Shown here piece after piece: positions 34,101 through 40,762 of a stretch of 64,000 bases of DNA. A program made the position numbers and the translations under genes. Below the pieces are notes generated by a model that ran no database searches, was not told the DNA's origin, and saw only the letters and a program-made list of their open reading frames with translations. Source of the DNA: UBA6912 sp041611095 (GTDB lineage: Bacteria > Actinomycetota > Acidimicrobiia > Spongiisociales > UBA5794); contig JBFINP010000006.1 of NCBI GenBank assembly GCA_041611095.1, positions 23,272 through 87,271 of the forward strand. Reading direction: 5' to 3'. Each line of letters starts with the position of its first letter. The stretch's first letter is position 1.

Positions 34101-35521
34101 TACCGGCCCGCCAACATGTCGAGCACCGCTTCGAACGCTGCTCGCCCGAGGTCGCGATACGGCGCTGCGCGGCGGATCGTGGCGAAGAGGTCGTCGACGT
34201 CGTGGGGCGCTACCGCGACGGCGGCGACGATCTGTTGAGCGAGCACGTCGAGGGCGTTGCGGGGGATGCGGGTCGCCTCGATCGCTCCGTGAGTCATGCG
34301 CTCGACGACGACCGCCGTCTCGAGCAGGTCGCCGCGGTGCTTGGGGAAGATGCGGGCCACGCTGGGAGTGCCCACCTGGTGGCCGGCGCGGCCGACCCGC
34401 TGGAGTCCACTGGCCACCGATGCGGGTGCTTCGACGAGGATGACGAGGTCGATGGCCGCCATGTCGATGCCGAGCTCGAGGGTCGACGTCGCCACCACCC
34501 CTCGCAGCTCGCCCGCCTTGAGCCGGTTCTCGATCTCGAGTCGCTGTTCGCGCGAGACCGAGCCGTGGTGCGACTGGACGAGGTCCTCGCCGGCGAGGCG
34601 GTTGAGCTCGGCGGCGAGCCGCTCGGCGAGCCCGCGGCTGTTGACGAACAGGAGCGTGGAGCGGTTGGCCAGGATCAGCTCGAGAAGCTTCGGGTAGACC
34701 GCAGGCCAGATCGAGCGGCGTGGAGGCTTCTCGTCGGCGCCGGAATCGACGGAGGTCTCCTCGGGCCGCGTCATGTCGGCGACCGGAACCACGATTCCGA
34801 GATCGAGCTCCTTGTCCCACGGGGCGTCGACGATCGTCACGGGCCGAGGTTCCCAGCCGGTGCCGTTCGGCTCACCCCCGCCGAGGAACTCGGCGATGTC
34901 TTCGAGAGGCCGCTGGGTCGCCGACAACCCGATTCGCTGTGGCGGCTGCTCGGTGAGGTCGGAGAGCCGCTCCATCGTCAGACTGAGGTGGGAGCCCCGC
35001 TTGGTACCGGCGATCGCGTGGATCTCGTCCACGATCACCCAGCGCACCGCAGACAGGATCTGGCGCGCCTGCGAGGTGAGCATGAGGTAGAGCGACTCGG
35101 GCGTCGTGATCAGGATGTCGGGCGGGTGCCGGACCATGGCCTGGCGCTCGGATCCCGGGGTGTCGCCCGTGCGCATGGCGGTGGTGATCTTCGGTACGTC
35201 GAGTCCGAGCCGGCCGGCGGCGTTCTGAATCCCGGCCAGTGGCGCGCGGAGGTTCCGCTCGACGTCGTACGCCAGCGCCTTCATCGGAGAGACGTAGAGA
35301 ATGCGGCACCGTTCTCGCTCGGGCGGCGTGGGCTCGGAGGACAGCCGATCGATGGCCCACAGGAATGCGGCGAGGGTCTTACCGGACCCCGTGGGGGCAT
35401 GGATCAGCGTGTGGTCACCCTGCCGGATGGCCGCCCAACCTCGGACCTGGGCCTCGGTGGGGGCGTCGAACGACGCCGCAAACCAGGTGCGGGTGGCCTC
35501 GGTGAAGTCGCTGCCGCTCAC
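31133..35521 (-). CDS. lhr: Lhr-type large DEAD/DEAH helicase
   Basis: 1462 aa from GTG 35521 (MSGSDFTEATRTWFAASF); GTG 35551 is an alternative adding 10 residues. Superfamily 2 motifs: Q-like PTEAQVRGW, Walker A APTGSGKTLAAF, VVDEIHAIAGTKRG (DEIH), SATQRP, and the C-terminal helicase set VVATSTLELGIDMAAIDLVI and QRVGRAGHQ. A winged-helix and the DUF/Lhr core follow, plus the long C-terminal domain that distinguishes full-length Lhr. It unwinds RNA:DNA hybrids and 3'-tailed duplexes in DNA repair. Operon with nei2, overlapping by 8 bp. Confidence 0.93.
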   Translation of the reverse strand: MSGSDFTEATRTWFAASFDAPTEAQVRGWAAIRQGDHTLIHAPTGSGKTLAAFLWAIDRLSSEPTPPERERCRILYVSPMKALAYDVERNLRAPLAGIQNAAGRLGLDVPKITTAMRTGDTPGSERQAMVRHPPDILITTPESLYLMLTSQARQILSAVRWVIVDEIHAIAGTKRGSHLSLTMERLSDLTEQPPQRIGLSATQRPLEDIAEFLGGGEPNGTGWEPRPVTIVDAPWDKELDLGIVVPVADMTRPEETSVDSGADEKPPRRSIWPAVYPKLLELILANRSTLLFVNSRGLAERLAAELNRLAGEDLVQSHHGSVSREQRLEIENRLKAGELRGVVATSTLELGIDMAAIDLVILVEAPASVASGLQRVGRAGHQVGTPSVARIFPKHRGDLLETAVVVERMTHGAIEATRIPRNALDVLAQQIVAAVAVAPHDVDDLFATIRRAAPYRDLGRAAFEAVLDMLAGRYPSDEFAELRPRIVWDRVDGRIEARRNAKLLAVTNPGTIPDRGLYTVTLPEGGRVGELDEEMVYESRTGDVFMLGSTAWRIDEITHDRVIVTPAPGETAARMPFWHGDAPGRPLELGRAVGAFVREVGAMEPDAARTTLRDRYRLDEWAADNLAAFLEEEREATGTLPTDRTIVIERFRDEIGDWRMVLLSPFGARIHAPWALAARHRLRAEIGSEVDVIWSDDGIVFRFPDVDEPPAADALLLQPDEVDELLLEEVADSALFTSRFREAAARALLLPRRRPGSRTPLWLQRRRAASLLEIARQYASFPIVLETYREVLQDHFDVPALSEVLGEVAARRIRVVDVDLANPSPFASSLMFDFIASFMYEYDAPVAEKRAAALTLDRSLLQELLGDPQFRDLLDSEVIADVESELQRLAPERHITSADALHDALRDLGPLTRPGISARTAAGQPREDWIEELSRTRRIAEVRMHGEERLAAVEDLARLRDALGVNPPVWIPPTLLEPVPDPLGDVVGRYARTHGPFPAEDAASDLGLPIAAVTEVLGRLAAAGRVSAGAYRPGGTDQEWVDVEVLRRIRRRSLAALRAEIEAVEPHVHARFLPAWHGVGNDAPHTTRLMEVVRQLQGSAVPASILESDVLSSRLEYQPGMLDALLASGEVVWLGRGPLGRSDGKLSLYIRHQVPLLFSPPTDEPPQSPLHDVLRHHLEERGASFFGDLYVAAEGGPVEDVLAALWDLVWAGEVTNDTLAPLRAHLTGTRKRRAGRGPVFPSAAPPAGTGRWYLARDLLAVGDPIAPETRATAVADQLLERYGVVTRDAVLSEGVPGGFAGLYPVFATMEDTGQVRRGYFIEGMGGSQFALPGAVDRLRSEKDGGVLVLAAADPANAYGATVPWPDHDSGRPARRAGAHVVLEDGRLVAFVERGGRTMLTFTNEPDAAVTALIELARRRRTRLTVETIDGRPAAGGPLAPRLSMAGFTPGYRGLTYSQPRRA

Positions 35522-35577
35522 GTGGCGCAGCGTACCTGGCGGGTGTGACACAACTCGCGGCCGGGGCCGGCGGGCCG

Positions 35578-36264
35578 CTACGGGATGTACTGCTCTTCGA
35601 TGGCGACGACCACTACGTTCTCGACGGTGAGCCAGACGCCGTTGCCGGCTGGGCCGGGTGCGGCGAGCCAGTCCGTGTACGAGACCGTCTCGTGGCCGGG
35701 ACTACCACCGATCAACCGATCGACCGTGGTGATGCCCGCCACCGTGATCGTGCGCAGCATCGGGTTGTCGTTGCGCACGTAGTAGCTGTTCTCCGGTGGT
35801 GACAGCGCCCCGTCTTCGGCGGCGGCGAGCGTCGCCGCGTCGCCGAAGAACCAGCAGGCGAGGTCGAACTCGATCTCGGTGGCGCCGGCAGACTCGACGA
35901 AGCCGTACCACTGGCCGTCGGGGAGCTCCTCGGTTCCCGGGGTGCATCCCGACCCCGAGGCAAGCGCGTAGACGTCGAGCGTCGTCGTGGTGGCACGAGG
36001 CGCGGTCGTGGTGGTGGGTGTGGCGGTGGTCGTGGTCGTGGAGGACGTGGACGTGGTGACCCGTGTCGTCGGAGGTGATGTCGCCGGGACGGCCGTGGTG
36101 GTCGTCGTGTCGAGGGTCGTCGTGGTCGCCGGTTGAGCCGTCGTGCTCGGCTGTCTTGCCGTTTCGTCTGTCCCACAGGCGGCGAGAGCGAGGACGAGCA
36201 TGATGCCGACGACCAGCGTCCCACCGGCGAGACGTCTCGGCGGGGGCGTGGTTCTGCCTCTCAT
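35578..36264 (-). CDS. Hypothetical lipoprotein with long Thr-rich linker
   Basis: 228 aa from ATG 36264 (MRGRTTPPPRRLAGGTLVVG...LALAAC). Lipobox LAAC at the end of a hydrophobic segment, then a ~65-residue linker dominated by T and P (repeated TTTT) that would space the domain from the membrane. The C-terminal domain of ~125 residues (CTPGTEELPDGQWYGFVES...DLACWFF...NSYYVRNDNP...RTITVAGITTVDR) is acidic and beta-rich, with two Cys. Not recognised. Confidence 0.66.
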   Translation of the reverse strand: MRGRTTPPPRRLAGGTLVVGIMLVLALAACGTDETARQPSTTAQPATTTTLDTTTTTAVPATSPPTTRVTTSTSSTTTTTATPTTTTAPRATTTTLDVYALASGSGCTPGTEELPDGQWYGFVESAGATEIEFDLACWFFGDAATLAAAEDGALSPPENSYYVRNDNPMLRTITVAGITTVDRLIGGSPGHETVSYTDWLAAPGPAGNGVWLTVENVVVVAIEEQYIP

Positions 36265-36654
36265 CGCGCGAACATACGACTTCCCCGGGGCGGTTTCTAG
36301 ATCCGTGTAGCCGGGACGAGTCCCGTTGTGCGGCGCTCCTTTCCCGGGTCCGCCGAGGCATGGAGAACGGTGCGATCAACGCCCTTGGAGAGCCGATTCC
36401 TGAGGAAGCAAACCCTCGAGCGAAGTCGGCTCAGAAGCCTCCATCGAAAGTCGAGGCCGGAGCGAATCACAAAATCGTCTTACACGCGGTCGTTACATAA
36501 GTCTTTGAGGGCCAGGCGTTTGGCTCGTCGAAGAGGCGTGACGGCCGGCGCTCGGCGGCGCTCGGCGGTCTCGACCAGTGGTCGAGGGTTGGTCGAGGGC
36601 ACTCCCGTCATCGGGCGCCGCAACGTTGTGGCGTCGTCCCACTGGCTTCGGGGC
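36265..36654. other. 390-bp gap with no convincing gene, locally lower GC
   Basis: It holds a short palindrome GGGAC-GA-GTCCC near 36313 and a tandem GGCGCTC-type duplication near 36550. A 46-codon + strand ORF (36360-36500, MENGAINALGEPIP...) has no ribosome site and few G/C third positions. The + frame upstream of 36655 stays open to 36328 but looks Arg-rich and non-coding. I see no tRNA-like or other known RNA. It must include the promoters of the divergent genes at 36264 and 36655. Confidence 0.5.
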
Positions 36655-37281
36655 ATGGACATCACGGTCGATCTCGTCGAGAGCTACCTGCGGCTGACGG
36701 GTTATCTCACGTTGAGCGAGTACGAGGTGCAACGCCGGGACGAATCGGGTCGCTACAAGGCCGTGACGGACATCGACATCATGGCGCTCCGGCTGCCGGG
36801 CAACGTGTACGTGGGCGATCCTCGTCGCAACTGCGCCCTTCTCGAGCTCGACGATCCGGCGCTGGGGCTCGAATCCGGTCTGACCGACGTGATCATCGGC
36901 GAGGTGAAGCAGGGTCCTGCCGAGCTGAACGCCGGGATCAAGGATCACGCTGCGTTGCACTCGATGCTGCGACGCGTGGAATGGCTCTACGCGACGGACC
37001 TGGACGGTGTGATCGACGTGCTTCAGCGGGATCTCACCCACCGGGGGCCCGGCCGCGGCGGGGGAACCGTGCGCACTCGGCTCGTTGCCTTCGGTCGGAG
37101 CAGCCTCGTATCGGAGAACGTGATCTCAATAGGTCACATCATCGACGTGCTACTCGCCTTCTTCGAGGAGCACGAGGATGCGTTCCGGCCGGTCCAGTTC
37201 CGTCAGGCGGCGCCGGCGTTCCTCCGGCTTCTGCTCAAAGCCGGGTTCGTCGTGCGGCGCAGGACCGTCGAGAAGACCTGA
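36655..37281 (+). CDS. Hypothetical protein, possible PD-(D/E)XK nuclease-like fold
   Basis: 208 aa from ATG 36655 (MDITVDLVESYLRLTGYLTLSEY). It shows a nuclease-like pattern: acidic DIDIMALRLPG, a helix and strand, then IIGEVKQGPAELN, giving D...E-x-K spacing. A helical tail of SVLFRQAAPAFLRLLLKAGF-like character ends the protein. The E-x-K motif is typical of restriction-endonuclease-like folds, but I cannot name the family. It is flanked upstream by the 390-bp lower-GC gap and downstream by the convergent DinB-like gene, and could be a foreign acquisition. No R-M or toxin partner is adjacent. Confidence 0.55.
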   Translation: MDITVDLVESYLRLTGYLTLSEYEVQRRDESGRYKAVTDIDIMALRLPGNVYVGDPRRNCALLELDDPALGLESGLTDVIIGEVKQGPAELNAGIKDHAALHSMLRRVEWLYATDLDGVIDVLQRDLTHRGPGRGGGTVRTRLVAFGRSSLVSENVISIGHIIDVLLAFFEEHEDAFRPVQFRQAAPAFLRLLLKAGFVVRRRTVEKT

Positions 37282-37320
37282 TCCAGATGGACCGGAGACC
37301 CGACGTGGACGCCGTCGGGA

Positions 37321-38082
37321 TCAGTACGCACGCAGCAGACGCAGCGCGGTCTCGGCGTCGTCCCCGATCGCTTTGAGGCCGGTGTCGGCGACGTCCATGC
37401 GGTGTACGGCGACGCGGCAGAACTCCGATGCGATCCCCTTGATCACGTTCTCGGAGTCGTCGGGGCCGAACACCCACCGTGCGTACTTGGGGCCCATCAG
37501 TTGCACGCGCACGCCACCCTCGGGGAAGGGCTCACCTGCCTGCTCGAAAGCGAAGGGGAGCATGCGGTGCGCCAGCCAGGCAACATGGCGGAGGCGAGGC
37601 GAGTCGCCCTCCGGCTCCTCGTCCTCGTCGACCGGAAGGCGGCCGTCCATCGCCGCCTTGATGTCGAGTCCATGTGCCCACGTCTCCATGAGGCGCAGCG
37701 TGGCGAAGGCCTTGGCGCTCATCGTCGACAGCACCCACGGGATGCGGTCCTTGGCGTCCATACGGGAGAGCGCATCGACGACGTCGGCCCGGCCGTTGCG
37801 CCACCACTCGATCACCTCCTGGTAGCGCTTCCCGCGTCCCTCGGCGACTCCGCGAGCGGTCCACTCGTCCACGTCCGTCACCGCGGCGGCGTCGACGAAC
37901 TCCTGGCCTTGCTCGATCGCGGACGCAGCAAAGGTCTCGGTGTAGGCGAGGTGGCTCACGGTATCGATGATCGACCAGCCTTCGGCAGGAGTGGCGAGCT
38001 GCCAGTCCCGCTCATGGATCCGCTGCAGAAACTGATCCAGCGATTGCTGCTCGGCGACGAGGTCGGAGAGGATTTCACGCAT
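37321..38082 (-). CDS. TIGR03084-type DinB/maleylpyruvate-isomerase N-terminal family protein
   Basis: 253 aa from ATG 38082. Four-helix-bundle metal-binding pattern: WSIIDTVSHLAYTE (first His) and RLMETWAHGLDIKAAMDGRL (later His). A C-terminal region (MGPKYARWVFGPDDSENVIKG...SEFCRVAVHR) is like SCP2/DUF-type tails. Related to mycothiol-dependent maleylpyruvate isomerase and DinB proteins. The likely role is thiol-dependent metabolism or detoxification; the precise reaction is unknown. It follows the LOG gene on the same strand. Confidence 0.78.
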   Translation of the reverse strand: MREILSDLVAEQQSLDQFLQRIHERDWQLATPAEGWSIIDTVSHLAYTETFAASAIEQGQEFVDAAAVTDVDEWTARGVAEGRGKRYQEVIEWWRNGRADVVDALSRMDAKDRIPWVLSTMSAKAFATLRLMETWAHGLDIKAAMDGRLPVDEDEEPEGDSPRLRHVAWLAHRMLPFAFEQAGEPFPEGGVRVQLMGPKYARWVFGPDDSENVIKGIASEFCRVAVHRMDVADTGLKAIGDDAETALRLLRAY

Positions 38083-38125
38083 GGAGTCGCGATTCTACTG
38101 CTTGTTCGTGGGCGTCGATCCAGCG

Positions 38126-38158
38126 GGCGCCGTTTTTCCGCCGGGCGCAGACGGCGCC
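38126..38158. terminator. Inverted repeat after the LOG-family gene
   Basis: GGCGCCGT (38126-38133) pairs with ACGGCGCC (38151-38158), and TTTTT is present in the loop region on the + strand. It lies between the stop of the LOG gene (38163, - strand) and the start of the DinB-like gene. Could terminate or process the transcript. The T-run is inside the loop rather than after the stem, so rho-independent action is uncertain. Confidence 0.35.
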
Positions 38159-38162
38159 ACGT

Positions 38163-39224
38163 TCACTCGCCTGCGGTGACATCCGCCTCGAGGTTGAGGC
38201 GGTCGACGAGCGCCCGCAGGCGACCAAGACCGCGCCGGTTGAAGTGCAGACGAAGGCGGGGGAGTTCGACGTGGTCGTCGTCGGCGATCTCGCGCTCGGT
38301 AGCACCGATCTTCTCGATGCGACCCTGCACCAGGAGATCGGCGTAGTCGCTGTTCAGCTCCTCGACGAGGGGGGCGCTGGGCTCGTGCTTCAACCGCAGA
38401 ACGAGCTTGCCTTCGACGTATCGCTGCGAGTGGTAGTTGCCGTAGAACCGCCTGATCTCCCGGCAGGCGTCCTCGATGTCGGTCGTGAAGTGGAACAGGT
38501 TGCGATCGTGCGGGGAGATCATGCCCTGGCGCTCGAGCACTCCGATGAACTCGAGCCACGACTCCCAGTAGCCCGTGCCGGGCGCTTCGATGAGCACGAT
38601 CGGGTGCAGGTCGGACTTGCCCGTCTGGATCAGGGTCAGCAGCTCGAATGTCTCGTCTTGGGTGCCGAAGCCACCGGGGAAGATCGCAAACGCGTCGGAC
38701 TCCTTGACGAACATGAGCTTCCGGGTGAAGAAGTACTTGAAGTTGATCAGGCGGCTCTCGTGCACGTAGGGATTCGCCTCGGCCTCGAACGGCAGCCGGA
38801 TGTTGACCCCGAACCCGTACTCGGTGCCGGCGCCCTTGTTGCCGGCCTCCATGATTCCCGGACCGGCGCCGGTGACCACCATCCACTTGTGCTCGTCCGC
38901 CATCCGGTTGGCGAAGTCGGCGGCGAGGAGATAGTTCGGGTCGTTCGGCGGCGTGCGGGCCGATCCGTAGATCGTCACCTTCGGCGTCTCTCGGTAGCGG
39001 GAGAAGATCAGAAACGAATACCGCAACTCCTTGAGCGCACTGTTCACCAGCTTCAGGTCACCTCGGTCGGTGTCGTCACGCAGCAGCTTGAGCCCGCTCA
39101 CGAGCATCTCGGCAACGAGATCCTCGTCGCGATCTTGGGCCGGATGGCCGTCTTCCGAGACGGCATCGCGGATCAGCTCGGCGAGACGGCGATCGAGATC
39201 GTCGCCCAGGCGGTAGCGTCGCAT
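38163..39224 (-). CDS. LOG-family (TIGR00730) protein
   Basis: 353 aa from ATG 39224 (MRRYRLGDDLDRRLAELI). The nucleotide-binding LOG motif PGGFGTQDETFELLT is intact, with the upstream GAGPGIMEAGNKGA motif. This large form has ~90 extra N-terminal and ~70 extra C-terminal residues compared with ~190-aa LOG proteins. Small LOGs remove ribose-phosphate from cytokinin nucleotides or AMP-like substrates; for the large bacterial forms the activity is not settled. The start codon lies 47 bp from the start of the structured repeat. Confidence 0.85.
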   Translation of the reverse strand: MRRYRLGDDLDRRLAELIRDAVSEDGHPAQDRDEDLVAEMLVSGLKLLRDDTDRGDLKLVNSALKELRYSFLIFSRYRETPKVTIYGSARTPPNDPNYLLAADFANRMADEHKWMVVTGAGPGIMEAGNKGAGTEYGFGVNIRLPFEAEANPYVHESRLINFKYFFTRKLMFVKESDAFAIFPGGFGTQDETFELLTLIQTGKSDLHPIVLIEAPGTGYWESWLEFIGVLERQGMISPHDRNLFHFTTDIEDACREIRRFYGNYHSQRYVEGKLVLRLKHEPSAPLVEELNSDYADLLVQGRIEKIGATEREIADDDHVELPRLRLHFNRRGLGRLRALVDRLNLEADVTAGE

Positions 39225-39270
39225 GGAGCGAATGTAGTCGCCCGGCCACCCATCCGAACCCCAGTGCTCC

Positions 39271-39432
39271 AGCGATTCAGCGATGCATAGCGAGCCGGGG
39301 TGCTCGTCGGGGGTCGCTCCGCGACCCCCCACGTTCCGCGGTGCGGTGACTCTGCCGCCGCACCGCACAATGAGCCCGCCGGGAGGCGGTCGCCTGCAAC
39401 TCGTCCGAAGCCTGCTTCGGACGAAGCTAGGT
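39271..39432. repeat. Dispersed structured repeat, copy A
   Basis: Shares a layout with copy B (54801-54975): an AGC-ATTCAG...GATGC..AGCGAGC start, then three main hairpins. Hairpin 1: GGGGGTCG with CGACCCCC (39309-39316/39322-39329). Hairpin 2: GCGGTGCGG with CCGCACCGC (39338-39346/39358-39366). Then ATGAGCCCGCC-GGGAGGCGG and hairpin 3, TCGTCCGAAG-CCTG-CTTCGGACGA (39401-39424). It ends 17 nt before the selenoprotein start codon. Several stems differ from copy B but remain paired. Confidence 0.7.
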
Positions 39433-39440
39433 TTGGGCTG

Positions 39441-40103
39441 ATGCTTGCCCCCGACTTCACGCTCCCTGATCACGCCGCCGAGGACTGGACGCTGTCCGAC
39501 CAGCGCGGAGCGGCAGTGGTCCTCCTCTTCCTTCGCGGTGACTGGTGAGCCTATTGCAACGGCCAGCTGGTCAGCGTGGCGCGCAGATACGACGAGTTCA
39601 CGGGTGCCGGGGCGATCGTGGCAAGCGTGAGCGTCGACTCCGTCGGCCAGAACGCAGCGATGGTCGACAAGCTGCAATTGCCGTTCCCGCTACTCTCCGA
39701 TCCTGACCGGAGCGTCGCGGTCGGGCCCTACGGCGTGGCCGATCCCGTGGACGCTCGCGAGATCGCGCTTCCGACGACGGTCGTGATCGACCCCGCCGGG
39801 GCGGAGGTGTGGCGACGTTCCTCGACAGACTTCGCCGATCGTCCCGAAGAGGACTTGACGCTCGAGGTCGTGAACGCGCTCGACCTGCCCGCCACGACAG
39901 CGGCGGCCGTGAAGCGCGGACGGCCCGAGCCCGGACCGAAGGCGATGCCGTTCGATGCCCTGACGGCGTACTACCGCGGGGCCAAGTTTGCGGCGATCGC
40001 CATGGGCCGTCGTTTCCCCGACGCGCGCGACACCTCCATGGCCTATGCGGCGCAAATGGACCGTTATGTCGAGGCCGTCCACCAGACGAGGGATCTGCGC
40101 TGA
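39441..40103 (+). CDS. Selenocysteine-containing peroxiredoxin-like (AhpC/TSA) protein; TGA at 39546 read as Sec
   Basis: 220 aa including Sec36. From ATG 39441 the frame runs MLAPDFTLPDHAAEDWTLSD...LLFLRGDW, then TGA, then AYCNGQLVSVARRYDEF and on to 40103. Non-Sec family members have WCPYC at this place, so TGA sits exactly where the peroxidatic/redox Cys belongs (motif U36-A-Y-C39). The downstream part (SVSVDSVGQNAAMVDKLQLPFPLLSD...LPTTVVIDPAG) is an intact thioredoxin-fold peroxiredoxin with normal codon bias. A SECIS-like hairpin follows the TGA. It probably reduces peroxides or exchanges disulfides in the cytoplasm. selA/B/C/D are not in this window. The C-terminal ~60 residues (FAAIAMGRRFPDARDTSMAYA) are an extension of unknown role. 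Confidence 0.8.
39562..39580 (+). promoter_or_regulatory. Bacterial SECIS-like hairpin
   Basis: Stem GCCAGC (39562-39567) pairs with GC-G-TGGC (39574-39580, one bulged G) around the six-base loop TGGTCA. The loop contains GGTC, as in the E. coli fdhF element (stem GGTTGC/GCACC with one bulge, loop AGGTCT). The stem begins 13 nt after the TGA; the fdhF stem begins 11 nt after its TGA. Such an element binds SelB to recode the upstream UGA as selenocysteine. Confidence 0.72.
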
Positions 40104-40123
40104 GCCGCACCGACGGAGGCCCT

Positions 40124-40762
40124 GTGGCCCACATCGTGTGGGATTGGAATGGGACGCTGCTCGACGACCTCGCCGTAGTGGTCGCCGCCGTCAACGTGTC
40201 CCTGGCCGAGCTGGGTGCGCCACCGATCGACGCCGACACCTACCGCGACCACTACACGCGGCCGGTCCACCTCTTCTATGAACGCCTCCTGGGACGCCGT
40301 CTCTCGCCGACCGAGTGGACCCAAGTCGACGAGGTGTTCCACGTCGCGTACCGGACCGGGGTCCGTGACGCATACCTGACCATCGACGCCGAACCGGCGC
40401 TCCGACAGGTCGCATCGAGCGGGGCGACTCAATCGTTGCTGTCGATGTGGTGGCACGACGAGCTGCAGCCGGTCATACGCAGGTTCGGGATCGACGGCTT
40501 CATGGAGCGGGTCGACGGCAACCGCGGCGAGGCGGGGGAGACCAAGCTTCGCCACCTCGCCGCCCATCTCGAGGCCCTCGGGCGCGACCGCGCCGTGGTC
40601 ATCGGCGACAGCGTCGACGACGGCCGTGCCGCCCTCGAGCTCGGCCTGCCGTGCGTCATGTACGACGGGGGGTCGCACCACCGCCGGGGCCTCGAGGAGC
40701 TGGGGGCGCCGGTCGCCGATTCGCTCCTCGCCGCGGTCGAACTGGCCAAGGCGCAATGGTGA
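40124..40762 (+). CDS. HAD-superfamily hydrolase
   Basis: 212 aa from GTG 40124, with GGAGG 4 nt upstream. Motif I is VWDWNGTLLDD: nucleophile D7, with Asn in place of the usual second Asp (DxDGT), a variant that recurs in phosphoglycolate-phosphatase-like actinobacterial HADs. Motif IV is VVIGDSVDDGRAAL. A helical cap lies between. Likely a small-molecule phosphatase; the substrate is unknown. Starts 20 bp after the selenoprotein and overlaps the following GNAT. Confidence 0.8.
   Translation: MAHIVWDWNGTLLDDLAVVVAAVNVSLAELGAPPIDADTYRDHYTRPVHLFYERLLGRRLSPTEWTQVDEVFHVAYRTGVRDAYLTIDAEPALRQVASSGATQSLLSMWWHDELQPVIRRFGIDGFMERVDGNRGEAGETKLRHLAAHLEALGRDRAVVIGDSVDDGRAALELGLPCVMYDGGSHHRRGLEELGAPVADSLLAAVELAKAQW

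Noticed and set aside
33482..35548. 688-codon open frame on the + strand across lhr
   Set aside because: Antisense shadow of the Lhr reading frame, with no ribosome site or motif.
36360..36500. 46-codon + strand ORF in the intergenic gap
   Set aside because: No ribosome site, weak third-position bias and no recognisable product; kept only as a note in the gap entry.
39300..39576. TGA at 39546 as an ordinary frameshift or nonsense mutation
   Set aside because: The same frame continues on both sides, the stop is precisely at the family's redox Cys, and a SECIS-like hairpin follows; a chance lesion is less likely.
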